From positions 2,542,001 through 2,606,000 of the forward strand of contig NZ_OY776147.1 in the NCBI RefSeq assembly GCF_963675305.1: 64,000 nt of DNA, written 5' to 3'. This document shows positions 1 through 7,431 of the stretch, one piece after another (positions within the stretch are counted from its first letter, which is position 1; every line of letters starts with the position of its first letter). Source of the DNA: an uncultured Hyphomonas sp. GTDB lineage: Bacteria > Pseudomonadota > Alphaproteobacteria > Caulobacterales > Hyphomonadaceae. The position numbers were made by a program, and so were the translations under genes. Below the pieces are notes generated by a model. It searched no databases, was not told the origin of the DNA, and was given only the letters and a program-made list of their open reading frames with translations.

Positions 1-736
1 TGGTCAGGCGCGGGTGGTCGGTCGGCATGTTGAAGGTCCACATATACTCTTCGATGATCACGCCGGGGTCACGCGCCGGAATGATCAGACAGGTGATGCC
101 CTTCGCGTCACCGTCTTCACCGGACGTGCGGCAGAACAGCATGATGTGGGTCGCGACATGCATGCCGGTGATCCACATCTTCTCGCCATTGATCAGCCAG
201 CCATCCTTGCCGTCTTTCTTATGGCGCACGGCGCGGGTTTCCATATGCGTCGCGTCGGAGCCGTGATGCGGCTCGGTCAGGCCGAAGCAGGCCAGGAACT
301 TGCCCTCAAGCGCTGCCGTGGCGAGGTGTTTCTGGTCCGGACGGGCAAAGTCCCGCAGCATCAGGATCTGCGGGAAGTTGCCGACGATGGAGTGTTCGTT
401 CTGCAGATCATTGTGCAGGCCGAGGCCCTTCCGGGCGAGATGCTCGCGGATAACGGCCATGCCGAGATTGGTGCCGTCCTGGCCGCCAAACTCCTTGGGC
501 AGCGCATATCGCAGATGGCCAGCCGCATCGGCGCGGCGCTTGGCCTCCTTCAGCAGCGCCTCCCATTCCGGGCGCGGCAGACCGCCATTTTCGAAATCGG
601 TGCGCGCCCATTCGCGGCGGTGGTCGAAGAAACGGATATTGTCGTCCTGCTGTTCCAGCGGCTTGATTTCGTCTTCGATGAACTTGTCGAGCACCACCAG
701 ATAGTCGGCTATTTCCTGCGGGATATTGAAGTCCAT
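1..736 (-). CDS. Acyl-CoA dehydrogenase, C-terminus cut by window edge
   Basis: FAD-dependent acyl-CoA dehydrogenase that oxidises an acyl-CoA to the enoyl-CoA and passes electrons to ETF. Only the first 245 codons lie in the window. The N-terminal helical domain is followed by the flavin/substrate signature FGLTEPHHGSDATHMET, then INGEKMWITG, both hallmarks of the family. The ATG at 736 has a strong CAGGAGGAG ribosome site just upstream. A second family member is at 43976-45211, but the two differ clearly in sequence. Substrate chain length cannot be read from this part. The gene runs divergently from the UrcA-like gene at 961. The family call is secure; the partial length reflects the window edge, not a broken gene. 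Confidence 0.93.
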   Translation of the reverse strand, partial: MDFNIPQEIADYLVVLDKFIEDEIKPLEQQDDNIRFFDHRREWARTDFENGGLPRPEWEALLKEAKRRADAAGHLRYALPKEFGGQDGTNLGMAVIREHLARKGLGLHNDLQNEHSIVGNFPQILMLRDFARPDQKHLATAALEGKFLACFGLTEPHHGSDATHMETRAVRHKKDGKDGWLINGEKMWITGMHVATHIMLFCRTSGEDGDAKGITCLIIPARDPGVIIEEYMWTFNMPTDHPRLT

Positions 737-870
737 GTCGCGTCTCCTCCTGACCTTTGTCTCTTTTTAAGATCTCTTGAACACGAGCATATCGAGGCAG
801 CGGCGCACGGCAATTTGTGCCGCGGGGGCAAGCGGCGAACTAAATTGAGGCATTAGAAAAATTGTAATCA

Positions 871-906
871 CTGAACGATTGACATTTTGTTCAACAGTCA
901 TATTCT
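871..906 (+). promoter_or_regulatory. Candidate promoter of the UrcA-like gene
   Basis: TTGACA (879-884) is followed after 16 bases by TATTCT (901-906), a plausible housekeeping -35/-10 pair about 55 bases before the start codon. CTGAAC lies two bases before the -35, and the same CTGAAC-N2-TTGAC arrangement recurs at 1334 before the next exported-protein gene. TGAAC (872-876) and GTTCA (889-893) also form an inverted repeat around the -35. Confidence 0.5.
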
Positions 907-960
907 TACTCATGTGACTTCACCGGGTCACAGCCATCCAACGCAAAAAGGTTTCCTCCC

Positions 961-1311
961 ATGACCTCCCGCATCCTCTCTCTTACCGCCACTGCAACCC
1001 TTGCCGCCGCCACCCTGTTCGCCGCCCCGGCGTCGGCCGAAATCCAGCGTGTTGTGCAGCTGGACCTACAGTATGACACCGCCGTTCTCGGCACAGCCTC
1101 CGGCGCCGAGACTGTTCTGGAATCGCTGCAGGATCAGGCCACCGCTGCCTGCCGCTACACCCGTCCGGTTGTCGGCGCGCCCCGTGTGGACGATGTCTGC
1201 GTATCGGAAATCCTCGCCAAGGCTGTCACCCACATTGATGATGCGGACCTGACACGCCTCTACGCCGCCAGCACCAGCCAGCCGGCCCGCGTCCTGGCAT
1301 CTCTGAAGTGA
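961..1311 (+). CDS. UrcA family exported protein
   Basis: Small secreted protein of 116 residues. Residues 1-26 form a clear Sec signal peptide ending APASA. The mature part carries the UrcA-type layout: a beta-strand stretch VVQLDLQYD, a helix containing the first cysteine (C64, in TAACRY), a loop, and the second cysteine (C80, in DDVC). Two cysteines at this spacing probably form a disulfide in the periplasm. The family is common in Caulobacterales and Sphingomonadales and has no established function. A second copy lies at 59805-60158. The gene is followed by another small exported protein that shares its upstream element. The ATG at 961 is the only start that gives a signal peptide. Confidence 0.8.
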   Translation: MTSRILSLTATATLAAATLFAAPASAEIQRVVQLDLQYDTAVLGTASGAETVLESLQDQATAACRYTRPVVGAPRVDDVCVSEILAKAVTHIDDADLTRLYAASTSQPARVLASLK

Positions 1312-1333
1312 GTACGATACTTAATAAAAACTG

Positions 1334-1368
1334 CTGAACACTTGACGAAATTTTCAGCGCTATCTAAT
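1334..1368 (+). promoter_or_regulatory. Candidate promoter of the CC_3452-like gene
   Basis: CTGAAC (1334-1339), two bases, then TTGACG (1342-1347), repeating the arrangement at 871-884. GCTATC (1359-1364) lies ten bases after TTGACGA, partly matching the Caulobacter sigma-73 type (TTGAC and GCTA elements). The start codon is 70 bases further on. Confidence 0.4.
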
Positions 1369-1438
1369 GGTTCAGCGCCGGGATCGTCCACCGTGCCCCG
1401 GCGCTGGATATAAACATAAGCGATAAAGGCATCCTCCC

Positions 1439-1735
1439 ATGCTCCGTTCCGCAATTCTTGGCGCCGCCTTCCTCGGCCTCGCCGCCCCTGCATTCGCCAC
1501 CACCTTCACCTTCGAGACGGCCAAGCCGGTCGATGACACCCGCGTCACCGTGATCGGGACTGTCTGGACCTGCGAAGGCACGGTCTGCAAAGGCGACATG
1601 AACCGCAAGAAAGTCACGCTCAGAGACTGCAAGAAAATCGCGAAGAAGACGGGCGAAATCACCTCCTTCAAGAACGACAAATACGAGCTCTCGGCGGAAG
1701 ACATCGAAACCTGCAAGGCTTCGGCCCGCGACTAA
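1439..1735 (+). CDS. Small exported protein, CC_3452-like
   Basis: A 98-residue protein with a signal peptide (residues 1-20, ending APAFA) and a basic mature domain. Visible motif: WTCEGTVCKG at 43-52, then C64 in LRDCKKIAKKTGEITSF and C92 near the end, giving four cysteines in all. This matches the layout I recall for the CC_3452-type family of Caulobacterales (W-x-C-x-G-x-x-C, a conserved helix, then ELSAEDIExC). No biochemical role is known. It probably acts in the periplasm and is stabilised by disulfides. It has its own candidate promoter and a good terminator, so it is probably a single-gene unit. The family assignment is from memory of the motif and could be wrong; that the gene is real is not in doubt. 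Confidence 0.75.
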   Translation: MLRSAILGAAFLGLAAPAFATTFTFETAKPVDDTRVTVIGTVWTCEGTVCKGDMNRKKVTLRDCKKIAKKTGEITSFKNDKYELSAEDIETCKASARD

Positions 1736-1779
1736 AACAGGCGCGGCATTCCCGCCGACCTCTCCAGAGCCTCTCCTCG

Positions 1780-1817
1780 GGCCGCCTCGGATTCAAAAGC
1801 CGGGCGGCCATTTTTTT
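1780..1817 (+). terminator. Rho-independent terminator after CC_3452-like gene
   Basis: GGCCGCC (1780-1786) pairs with GGCGGCC (1803-1809), followed by A and seven T (1811-1817). Confidence 0.7.
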
Positions 1818-1877
1818 GCGGTTTGTCCGCAACGCTCCGCCTGCTGGCACGTTAAAGCCTGTAATCGGAGAAGAGAG

Positions 1878-2489
1878 ATGGCCCCAAGCCGGAACAAACC
1901 ACTGGAAAGCGTGCTCGACACCGCGATCGAGGATTGTGGCGACGAAAAAGTCACCATCGGCGCGCTGCTCGACATGTTCGGTGACCGCTCATTCGGGCCG
2001 GTCATCGTGCTGCTCGGCCTGCTGGTCACCGTCCCGCCGCTGGGAGGTATTCCCGGCCTGCCAATCCTTGTCGGCAGCATCATCCTGCTGTTCAGCCTGC
2101 AAATCGTCTTCGGTGCCCGGCACATCTGGATGCCGCAATTCGTGCAGGAGCGGGGGATCGATTGCTCCAAACTGGAAGAGGCCCGCGGCCGGGTGCGGCC
2201 CTGGCTGCAACGAATCGACCGGATGATCACGGAACGGCTGACCTGGGCCACCGGCCGGATTGCGACCTACGGCGCGGCGCTGTCCGTTTCACTCCTTGCA
2301 ATGCTGATGATCCCGCTGGAACTGGTGCCCTTCGCCGTTGCGGCGCCAGGCACGGCAATCGTCCTTTTCGGTCTGGCGCTCGTCGCGCGGGACGGCGCCC
2401 TGATGCTGGCCGGGTTTGCCGGAACAGCCGCCGCCTTCAGTGTCGCGGTCTTCCTCGTGCCGTGGAACACGGTTGCCGGCTGGTTCTGA
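1878..2489 (+). CDS. ExoD-like exopolysaccharide synthesis membrane protein
   Basis: Integral membrane protein of 203 residues in the ExoD family (PF06055), named after a Sinorhizobium meliloti protein linked to exopolysaccharide production and alkali tolerance; its molecular function is unknown. The N-terminus has the family pattern TIGALLDMFGDRSFGPVIVLLG, broken here at residues 26-47. Two hydrophobic blocks follow, at about 38-79 and 131-195, each able to hold more than one helix and separated by a charged cytosolic-looking loop. Length is usual for the family. The start has GAAGAGAG a few bases upstream. It converges on the VOC gene with a six-base gap. No polysaccharide genes lie nearby, so the role remains open. 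Confidence 0.85.
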   Translation: MAPSRNKPLESVLDTAIEDCGDEKVTIGALLDMFGDRSFGPVIVLLGLLVTVPPLGGIPGLPILVGSIILLFSLQIVFGARHIWMPQFVQERGIDCSKLEEARGRVRPWLQRIDRMITERLTWATGRIATYGAALSVSLLAMLMIPLELVPFAVAAPGTAIVLFGLALVARDGALMLAGFAGTAAAFSVAVFLVPWNTVAGWF

Positions 2490-2495
2490 GCCGTC

Positions 2496-2909
2496 TTACG
2501 TTTCCGGCGTGGCCCCTTCCGGTGCAGGTTCGACCGGCTGCCAGAGTTCGATTTTGCGCCCGTCCGGATCCATCACCCAGGCAAACTTGCCATAGGATTC
2601 GATCATCGGCTCGCCTTCCATCGCCACCCCTTCCGCCTTCAGACGTTCAAGCATGCCGTCGAAATCATCGACCATCAGGTTGAACATGAAGTCGGCATCC
2701 GAGGGTTTGAAATAGTCGCTGCCTGCCTTGAACGGCGCCCAGATCGTCCGGGCACCCTGCGGGAAAAGGGCCGCCGAGTCGGCATGGGTAAAACTGCTGC
2801 CGCCATAATCGTCGATCTCCATCCCAAGGACGCGCCTGTACCAGTCACGCGTGGCGTCCACGTCTGCGCAGTGGAAGAATACGCCCCCCAAACCGATCAC
2901 TTTTGCCAT
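2496..2909 (-). CDS. VOC (glyoxalase/bleomycin-resistance) family protein
   Basis: A 137-residue vicinal-oxygen-chelate fold protein. It begins with the typical first strand (GLGGVFFHCADVDATRDWYRRVLG), split by H13, a likely metal ligand. Toward the end is DPDGRKIELWQP, where the Glu is the usual last metal ligand of the fold. One VOC unit of paired beta-alpha-beta-beta-beta modules fits the length. Members include glyoxalase I, dioxygenases and drug-binding proteins, and nothing here fixes the substrate. It is divergent from the haloalkane dehalogenase gene with about 120 bases between them, so shared control is possible but not shown. Confidence 0.85.
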   Translation of the reverse strand: MAKVIGLGGVFFHCADVDATRDWYRRVLGMEIDDYGGSSFTHADSAALFPQGARTIWAPFKAGSDYFKPSDADFMFNLMVDDFDGMLERLKAEGVAMEGEPMIESYGKFAWVMDPDGRKIELWQPVEPAPEGATPET

Positions 2910-3032
2910 GCTCGCCGTGCCTTTCAGAAATCCTGTCGGGACATTCGGCCAATTCCGCGCAATGATCCGTCCCGATACGCTTCCACCACGCTAACGGCAG
3001 GAAGAAGAAAATCATAGATGGAAGGAAGTTCC

Positions 3033-3935
3033 ATGACGATCGATGCATTGCGCACGCCGGACGACCGGTTTGCCGGCCTGCCCGGCTGGCCCTACGCCCC
3101 GCACTATGTTGACGACCTGCCCGGTTATGAGGGCCTGCGCGTCCACTATGTCGATGAAGGGCCCGAAAAGGCCGTGCGCACCTATCTCTGCCTGCACGGC
3201 CAGCCGACCTGGTCTTACCTTTACCGCAAGATGATCCCGGTCTTCCTGGAGTCGGGCGCCCGGGTCATCGCGCCGGACTGGCTGGGCTTCGGCCGCTCCG
3301 ACAAGCCGGTGGCGGACGAGACCTACACATTCCATTTCCACCGCAACATGATGGTCGAGCTGGTCAGACGGCTGGACCTCCAGAACATCACCCTTGTCTG
3401 CCAGGACTGGGGTGGCCTGCTGGGCCTCACCCTGCCGCCTGACATGCCGGAGCGGTTCGAGCGCCTGATCGTGATGAACACGGCGATCGCGACGGGCGAG
3501 TCGCCCGGCAAGGGGTTCGATGCATGGAAAGCCTATAATGCGTCCCAGCCGGATATGGACATCGCGGCCCTGATGAAACGCGGCACGTCCGTCCTCTCGG
3601 ATGCAGAGGCTGCGGCCTATGCCGCCCCCTTCCCCGACATCACCTACAAGGCGGGCGTACGCCGGTTCCCGGAACTGGTCATGGTCGCGCCCGGCATGGA
3701 AGGCGTGAAGACATCGCAGCGCGCGGCCGACTGGTGGGCCCAGGAATGGCAGGGCGAGACGTTCATGGCCGTGGGCGGCGCAGACCCGGTACTCGGCCCG
3801 CCGGCAATGGAGAAGCTGCGCGCGCAGATCCGGGGCTGCCCTGAACCGATGCTGATCGAGGAGGCCGGCCACTTCGTGCAGGAATGGGGAGAGCCCGTCG
3901 CGCGCGCCGCACTGAAAGCCTTCGGGGAGCTCTGA
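3033..3935 (+). CDS. Haloalkane dehalogenase, DhlA-like (subfamily I)
   Basis: Alpha/beta hydrolase that cleaves carbon-halogen bonds in short haloalkanes to give an alcohol and halide. From the ATG at 3033 it is 300 residues and collinear with Xanthobacter DhlA from the first residues (IDALRTPDDRF). The nucleophile is D125 in VCQDWGG, with the halide-holding W126 beside it. The oxyanion loop is HGQP (55-58). The likely second halide-binding Trp is W165 in the cap. The catalytic acid appears to be D251 and the base H280 in AGHFVQE. All key positions are present. An upstream in-frame ATG at 3018 exists, but GGAAGG lies at the right distance from 3033. The small membrane gene that follows starts two bases after the stop. 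True substrates are unknown. Confidence 0.92.
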   Translation: MTIDALRTPDDRFAGLPGWPYAPHYVDDLPGYEGLRVHYVDEGPEKAVRTYLCLHGQPTWSYLYRKMIPVFLESGARVIAPDWLGFGRSDKPVADETYTFHFHRNMMVELVRRLDLQNITLVCQDWGGLLGLTLPPDMPERFERLIVMNTAIATGESPGKGFDAWKAYNASQPDMDIAALMKRGTSVLSDAEAAAYAAPFPDITYKAGVRRFPELVMVAPGMEGVKTSQRAADWWAQEWQGETFMAVGGADPVLGPPAMEKLRAQIRGCPEPMLIEEAGHFVQEWGEPVARAALKAFGEL

Positions 3936-3937
3936 TC

Positions 3938-4330
3938 ATGCAGGACCTGATGAGTGCCTGGCAGGCCGATGTCGCAAGACAGCCCCAATGGGTCCAGCAC
4001 TGGCTGGACATCATGGTCATTGTCCTGGGCGGCTTTTCCCTCGTGTTCAGCTTTGTCCGGGTTGAGGCGCGCTGGGTGCTGGCGGGCTTCCTGCTGGGTG
4101 CCGTCACCCTGCTGGGCCTCTACAGCCAGATTGGTTATTCGCGCCTGCTGGGCCTCGCCCATGTTATCTTCTGGACCCCCGTTCTGGTCTATCTGCTCCG
4201 GCGGCGCGCCCATTGGCGTGTGAAGGAAACCCTGTCCGGAAAGTGGATCGTGCTGGCCGTCATGATACTGACGGTCTCGCTCGCGTTCGATTATACGGAT
4301 GTGATCCGCTGGGTATTCGGCGCGCGTTGA
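3938..4330 (+). CDS. Small four-helix membrane protein, unknown function
   Basis: I do not recognise this 130-residue protein. Hydropathy by eye suggests four membrane helices at about 23-40, 45-62, 68-87 and 100-119, joined by short Arg-rich loops (RRRAHWRVK between helices 3 and 4). It begins two bases after the dehalogenase stop codon, with GGGGAG upstream of the ATG, so the two are almost certainly co-transcribed and translationally coupled. It does not resemble a transporter family I know. A role tied to the dehalogenase, such as halide or substrate passage, is only a guess from position. Confidence 0.8.
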   Translation: MQDLMSAWQADVARQPQWVQHWLDIMVIVLGGFSLVFSFVRVEARWVLAGFLLGAVTLLGLYSQIGYSRLLGLAHVIFWTPVLVYLLRRRAHWRVKETLSGKWIVLAVMILTVSLAFDYTDVIRWVFGAR

Positions 4331-4365
4331 TTCAATAGCTGCTCCGGCTGGCGGTCTGGCCTAGA

Positions 4366-4818
4366 ATGGCCGACATGACCGATTCTCCCCTTCGCCCCGG
4401 TGCAGGCTGCGGCGCCGCAATCCTCGACGATCAGGGCCGCCTGCTTCTGATCCAGCGCCTGAAAGAACCCGAAGCCGGAGCCTGGGGCCTGCCCGGCGGC
4501 AAGATCGATTTCGGCGAACGGTCCGAAGACACGGCCCGGCGGGAAATCGAGGAGGAACTGGGCATCGTCATCGAACTGACGCGCCTTGCCTGTATCTCGG
4601 AAATCATTGACGGCGGTGACGGCCAGCACTGGGTGTCGCCGATCTACGAGGCCCGCATCGTTTCTGGAGCGCCGCGCATCATGGAACCCGAGAAGCATGG
4701 CGGCTGGGGATGGTTCAGCCGGGACGACCTGCCGGAACGCCTGACCACGCCAGCGATCACTTTCCTTGAAACAACTGCGAATGGGGCATGGCGGCCTGCC
4801 CTGAAGCAGTCTTTATAG
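4366..4818 (+). CDS. Nudix hydrolase
   Basis: Nudix pyrophosphohydrolase of 150 residues. The full Nudix box G-x5-E-x7-RE-U-x-EE-x-G-U runs from G45 to I67, with E51, R59, E60, E63 and E64 all present, so it should bind Mg2+ and hydrolyse a nucleoside diphosphate linked to another group. GAWGLPGG directly precedes the box. The N-terminus (GCGAAILDDQGRLLLIQR) looks like MutT/ADP-ribose types. The later part (VSPIYEARIVSG, WGWFSRDDLPERL) is common in housecleaning Nudix proteins. A second ATG three codons downstream (4375) could be the real start. It is closely followed by the YdcF-like gene. Confidence 0.88.
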   Translation: MADMTDSPLRPGAGCGAAILDDQGRLLLIQRLKEPEAGAWGLPGGKIDFGERSEDTARREIEEELGIVIELTRLACISEIIDGGDGQHWVSPIYEARIVSGAPRIMEPEKHGGWGWFSRDDLPERLTTPAITFLETTANGAWRPALKQSL

Positions 4819-4825
4819 GTTGCGC

Positions 4826-5446
4826 ATGCGCTGGCTTCGCCGAATCGTATTCTGGCTGATCTTCCTGGATCTGGTCGCAACCGCCCTCTTCTGGGGCGCA
4901 AGCCGGTTTATGGATCAGTCTCGCTCGCTGACCGGCGGCACGGGCGTCGTCTTCTACACAGACAATAACAAGGATGCCGCCGCGCGGATCGCCAAGGCGG
5001 TGAACCTCCTGAAGGCCGGCAAGCTGGACCGGCTTTACATGGTGGGCGGTCACCGCCCGCAGGAAGGCTGGCTCGGCAGCCAGGAAATGGCGCTGATCGC
5101 CGCGCGCGGTTCCGGCCTTGGCGGGCGAATCTCGGCGGATGTGGAAAGCCGCGATACGATCTCGGGCCTGAAGAACCTTGCACGCGATGCCAAAACCAAG
5201 GCGCCCGGTGAAATCGTCTTTGTTTCCAACTGCATGCAGGTGATCCGGGCGAAGGTCATCTACAATGCCCAGCCTGACCACCAGTCACAGGTCAAAGGTG
5301 CCTGCCCGCCGGGCGATCTCAACCCGCTCGACATATGGCGGCGCGCCCACTACGAGGCCGGTGCCTGGATCCTGTATGCGATGCCTGCAGGCTGGCGGGA
5401 TGCCGTGCTGGACCGGCTGCGGGGCGCCGACGAACCCGCAGAATAA
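4826..5446 (+). CDS. YdcF/SanA-like (DUF218) membrane-anchored protein
   Basis: A 206-residue protein with one N-terminal membrane helix (about residues 6-25) followed by a DUF218-type Rossmann-like domain outside or inside the membrane. Family cues are a Gly-Gly strand (YMVGGHRPQEGWLGSQEMA), an acidic E-S-x-DT helix start (VESRDTISGLKNL), and VSNCMQVIRAKVIY near the end, which corresponds to the usual S-x-x-H/Q-x-x-R stretch. Relatives such as SanA and ElyC affect envelope integrity in E. coli. The ATG at 4826 is preferred to a TTG two codons earlier. It starts eight bases after the Nudix stop, so the two probably form an operon. Confidence 0.75.
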   Translation: MRWLRRIVFWLIFLDLVATALFWGASRFMDQSRSLTGGTGVVFYTDNNKDAAARIAKAVNLLKAGKLDRLYMVGGHRPQEGWLGSQEMALIAARGSGLGGRISADVESRDTISGLKNLARDAKTKAPGEIVFVSNCMQVIRAKVIYNAQPDHQSQVKGACPPGDLNPLDIWRRAHYEAGAWILYAMPAGWRDAVLDRLRGADEPAE

Positions 5447-5545
5447 ATATTGTCCAAAATCGGCACATCCGCGCCTTTGGACGATCCGGGTGCGCCGCAC
5501 CATGCAAATAAATCAAACAAGCGGTTTCGTAACAGGCACAAATGT

Positions 5546-5558
5546 TGCAAATTTTGCA
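5546..5558. promoter_or_regulatory. Inverted repeat upstream of pckA
   Basis: TGCAAATTTTGCA is a perfect six-base inverted repeat around one central T, about 70 bases before the pckA start codon. TTTGCAAA-type half-sites are bound by short-chain fatty-acyl-CoA regulators of the PccR/ScfR and RamB group, some of which act on gluconeogenic or acyl-CoA genes. The link to such a regulator here is an inference. Confidence 0.4.
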
Positions 5559-5627
5559 CGGGTGAGCCAAACGAGCGCACGAATTGCGCTGGGGAATTAG
5601 CACTAAAAGGCAGGAACAGAGGCTAAA

Positions 5628-7220
5628 ATGAGCGATACTGTAGCGATCCTTGGAGAACTGGGGATTGAGCCCAAATCCGTCCGCAAAAACTGGAACGAGG
5701 CTCGTCTTTACGAGACGTCTGTTGCGACGGGCGAAGCACGTGTCGCTGATGGCGGCCCTCTCGTTGTAGAAACAGGACAACACACCGGTCGTTCCGCCAA
5801 GGACAAATTCACCGTCCGTGACGAAACAACGGAAAACACTGTGTGGTGGGATAACAATGCGGCCATGACGCCGGCCCAGTTCGACGCCCTGCTGGAAGAC
5901 TTCAAAACCCACCTGGCCAGCAAGGATGTGTTCGCTCAGGAACTTTTCGGCGGCGCTGACCTGTCTCACCGCCTGCCGGTGACCGTAATCACCGAATACG
6001 CCTGGCACTCCCTCTTCATCCGTCACCTGCTGCGGATTCCGGAAGCCGGCGAATACGAGAACTTCGAGTCGCAATTCACCATCATCAACTGCCCGAGCTT
6101 CCGTGCCGATCCGGCGCGCCATGGCTGCCGCTCCGAAACCGTGATCGCGGTCAACTTTGCCAAGCGCATGGTCCTGATCGGCGGCACCTCCTATGCCGGC
6201 GAGACCAAGAAATCGGTCTTCACGGCACTCAACTATTACCTGCCGGCCAAGAATGTCATGCCGATGCACTGCTCGGTGAACACCTCGCCGGACGATGACG
6301 CGGCCATCTTCTTCGGCCTGTCGGGCACCGGCAAGACGACCCTGTCGGCCGATGCGAGCCGCATCCTGATCGGCGACGATGAGCATGGCTGGTCGGAAAA
6401 CGGCCTCTTCAACTTTGAAGGCGGCTGCTACGCCAAAATGATCAAGCTGTCGGAAGAGGCAGAGCCGGAAATCTTCGCAACGACAAAGCAGTGGGGCACT
6501 GTCCTCGAAAACGTCGTGATGGATGCCGAAACCCGCGAACTGGACCTCGACGATGCGACGCTCGCCGAGAACTCCCGCGGCGCCTACCCGATCTCGGCCA
6601 TTCCGAATGCGTCCCTGTCGGGCCGCTGCGGCCAGCCGAAAAACCTCATCATGCTGACGGCAGATGCCTTCGGCGTCTTGCCCCCGATCGCCAAACTGAC
6701 CCCGGCCCAGGCGATGTACCACTTCCTGTCTGGCTACACCGCCAAGGTTGCCGGCACAGAGAAAGGCGTCACCGAACCGACGGCGACCTTCTCCACCTGC
6801 TTCGGCGGCCCGTTCATGCCGCGCCATCCATCCGAATACGGAAACCTGTTGCGCGAACTCATCGGCAAGTACGATGTGAACTGCTGGCTGGTCTCCACCG
6901 GCTGGACCGGCGGCCCGTACGGCACCGGCCATCGCATGCCGATCAAGGCCACCCGCGCCCTGCTGAACGCCGCTCTCGACGGCTCGCTGAACGATGTCGA
7001 GTTCCGCACGGACGACACCTTCGGCTTCCAGGTTCCGGTCGCCGTGCCGGGGGTCGATGCGAAAATCCTCGACCCGCGTTCGACCTGGGCCGACGGCGCT
7101 GCCTTTGACAAGCAGGCCGCCAAACTGGCCGACATGTTTGTGGAGAACTTCGCGAAGTTCGAAGCCTATGTGGACGATGCCGTGAAGGCCGCTGCACCGA
7201 AGGCCAAAGTCTCGGTCTGA
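5628..7220 (+). CDS. pckA: Phosphoenolpyruvate carboxykinase (ATP)
   Basis: Converts oxaloacetate and ATP to phosphoenolpyruvate, CO2 and ADP, the entry step of gluconeogenesis. The protein has 530 residues, the normal size for the ATP-dependent type. The P-loop GLSGTGKTTLSAD is at 230-242, the kinase-2 metal site GDDEHGW at about 249-255, and the PEPCK-specific YAGETKKS at 189-196. The start follows AGGAACAGAGG. In many rhizobia and Rhodobacterales pckA lies beside the chvG/chvI two-component genes; those are absent here, so control may differ. An inverted repeat lies in its upstream region and a strong terminator follows. The thiolase that comes next is a separate unit. Confidence 0.98.
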   Translation: MSDTVAILGELGIEPKSVRKNWNEARLYETSVATGEARVADGGPLVVETGQHTGRSAKDKFTVRDETTENTVWWDNNAAMTPAQFDALLEDFKTHLASKDVFAQELFGGADLSHRLPVTVITEYAWHSLFIRHLLRIPEAGEYENFESQFTIINCPSFRADPARHGCRSETVIAVNFAKRMVLIGGTSYAGETKKSVFTALNYYLPAKNVMPMHCSVNTSPDDDAAIFFGLSGTGKTTLSADASRILIGDDEHGWSENGLFNFEGGCYAKMIKLSEEAEPEIFATTKQWGTVLENVVMDAETRELDLDDATLAENSRGAYPISAIPNASLSGRCGQPKNLIMLTADAFGVLPPIAKLTPAQAMYHFLSGYTAKVAGTEKGVTEPTATFSTCFGGPFMPRHPSEYGNLLRELIGKYDVNCWLVSTGWTGGPYGTGHRMPIKATRALLNAALDGSLNDVEFRTDDTFGFQVPVAVPGVDAKILDPRSTWADGAAFDKQAAKLADMFVENFAKFEAYVDDAVKAAAPKAKVSV

Positions 7221-7245
7221 GCCTGACCAACTTTATAAGATATTG

Positions 7246-7276
7246 AGCGCCGCCTGCCCTCAGGCGGCGCTTTTTT
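7246..7276 (+). terminator. Rho-independent terminator of pckA
   Basis: AGCGCCGCCTG (7246-7256) pairs perfectly with CAGGCGGCGCT (7261-7271) across a CCCT loop, followed by a run of T. Confidence 0.92.
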
Positions 7277-7431
7277 GCATTCCTGTCCCCCATTTACACC
7301 TCTCGCCAGCTTTATCGGGGTAAAAATTGCCGTGATTTCCTGCCGTTTACGCGAACGTCAGGGCTGGTGTTCCACCCGCTGGACCAGTAGGGTGCGCCGC
7401 AACAATCACTGCAGTCCTTGGAGGGAAATCC

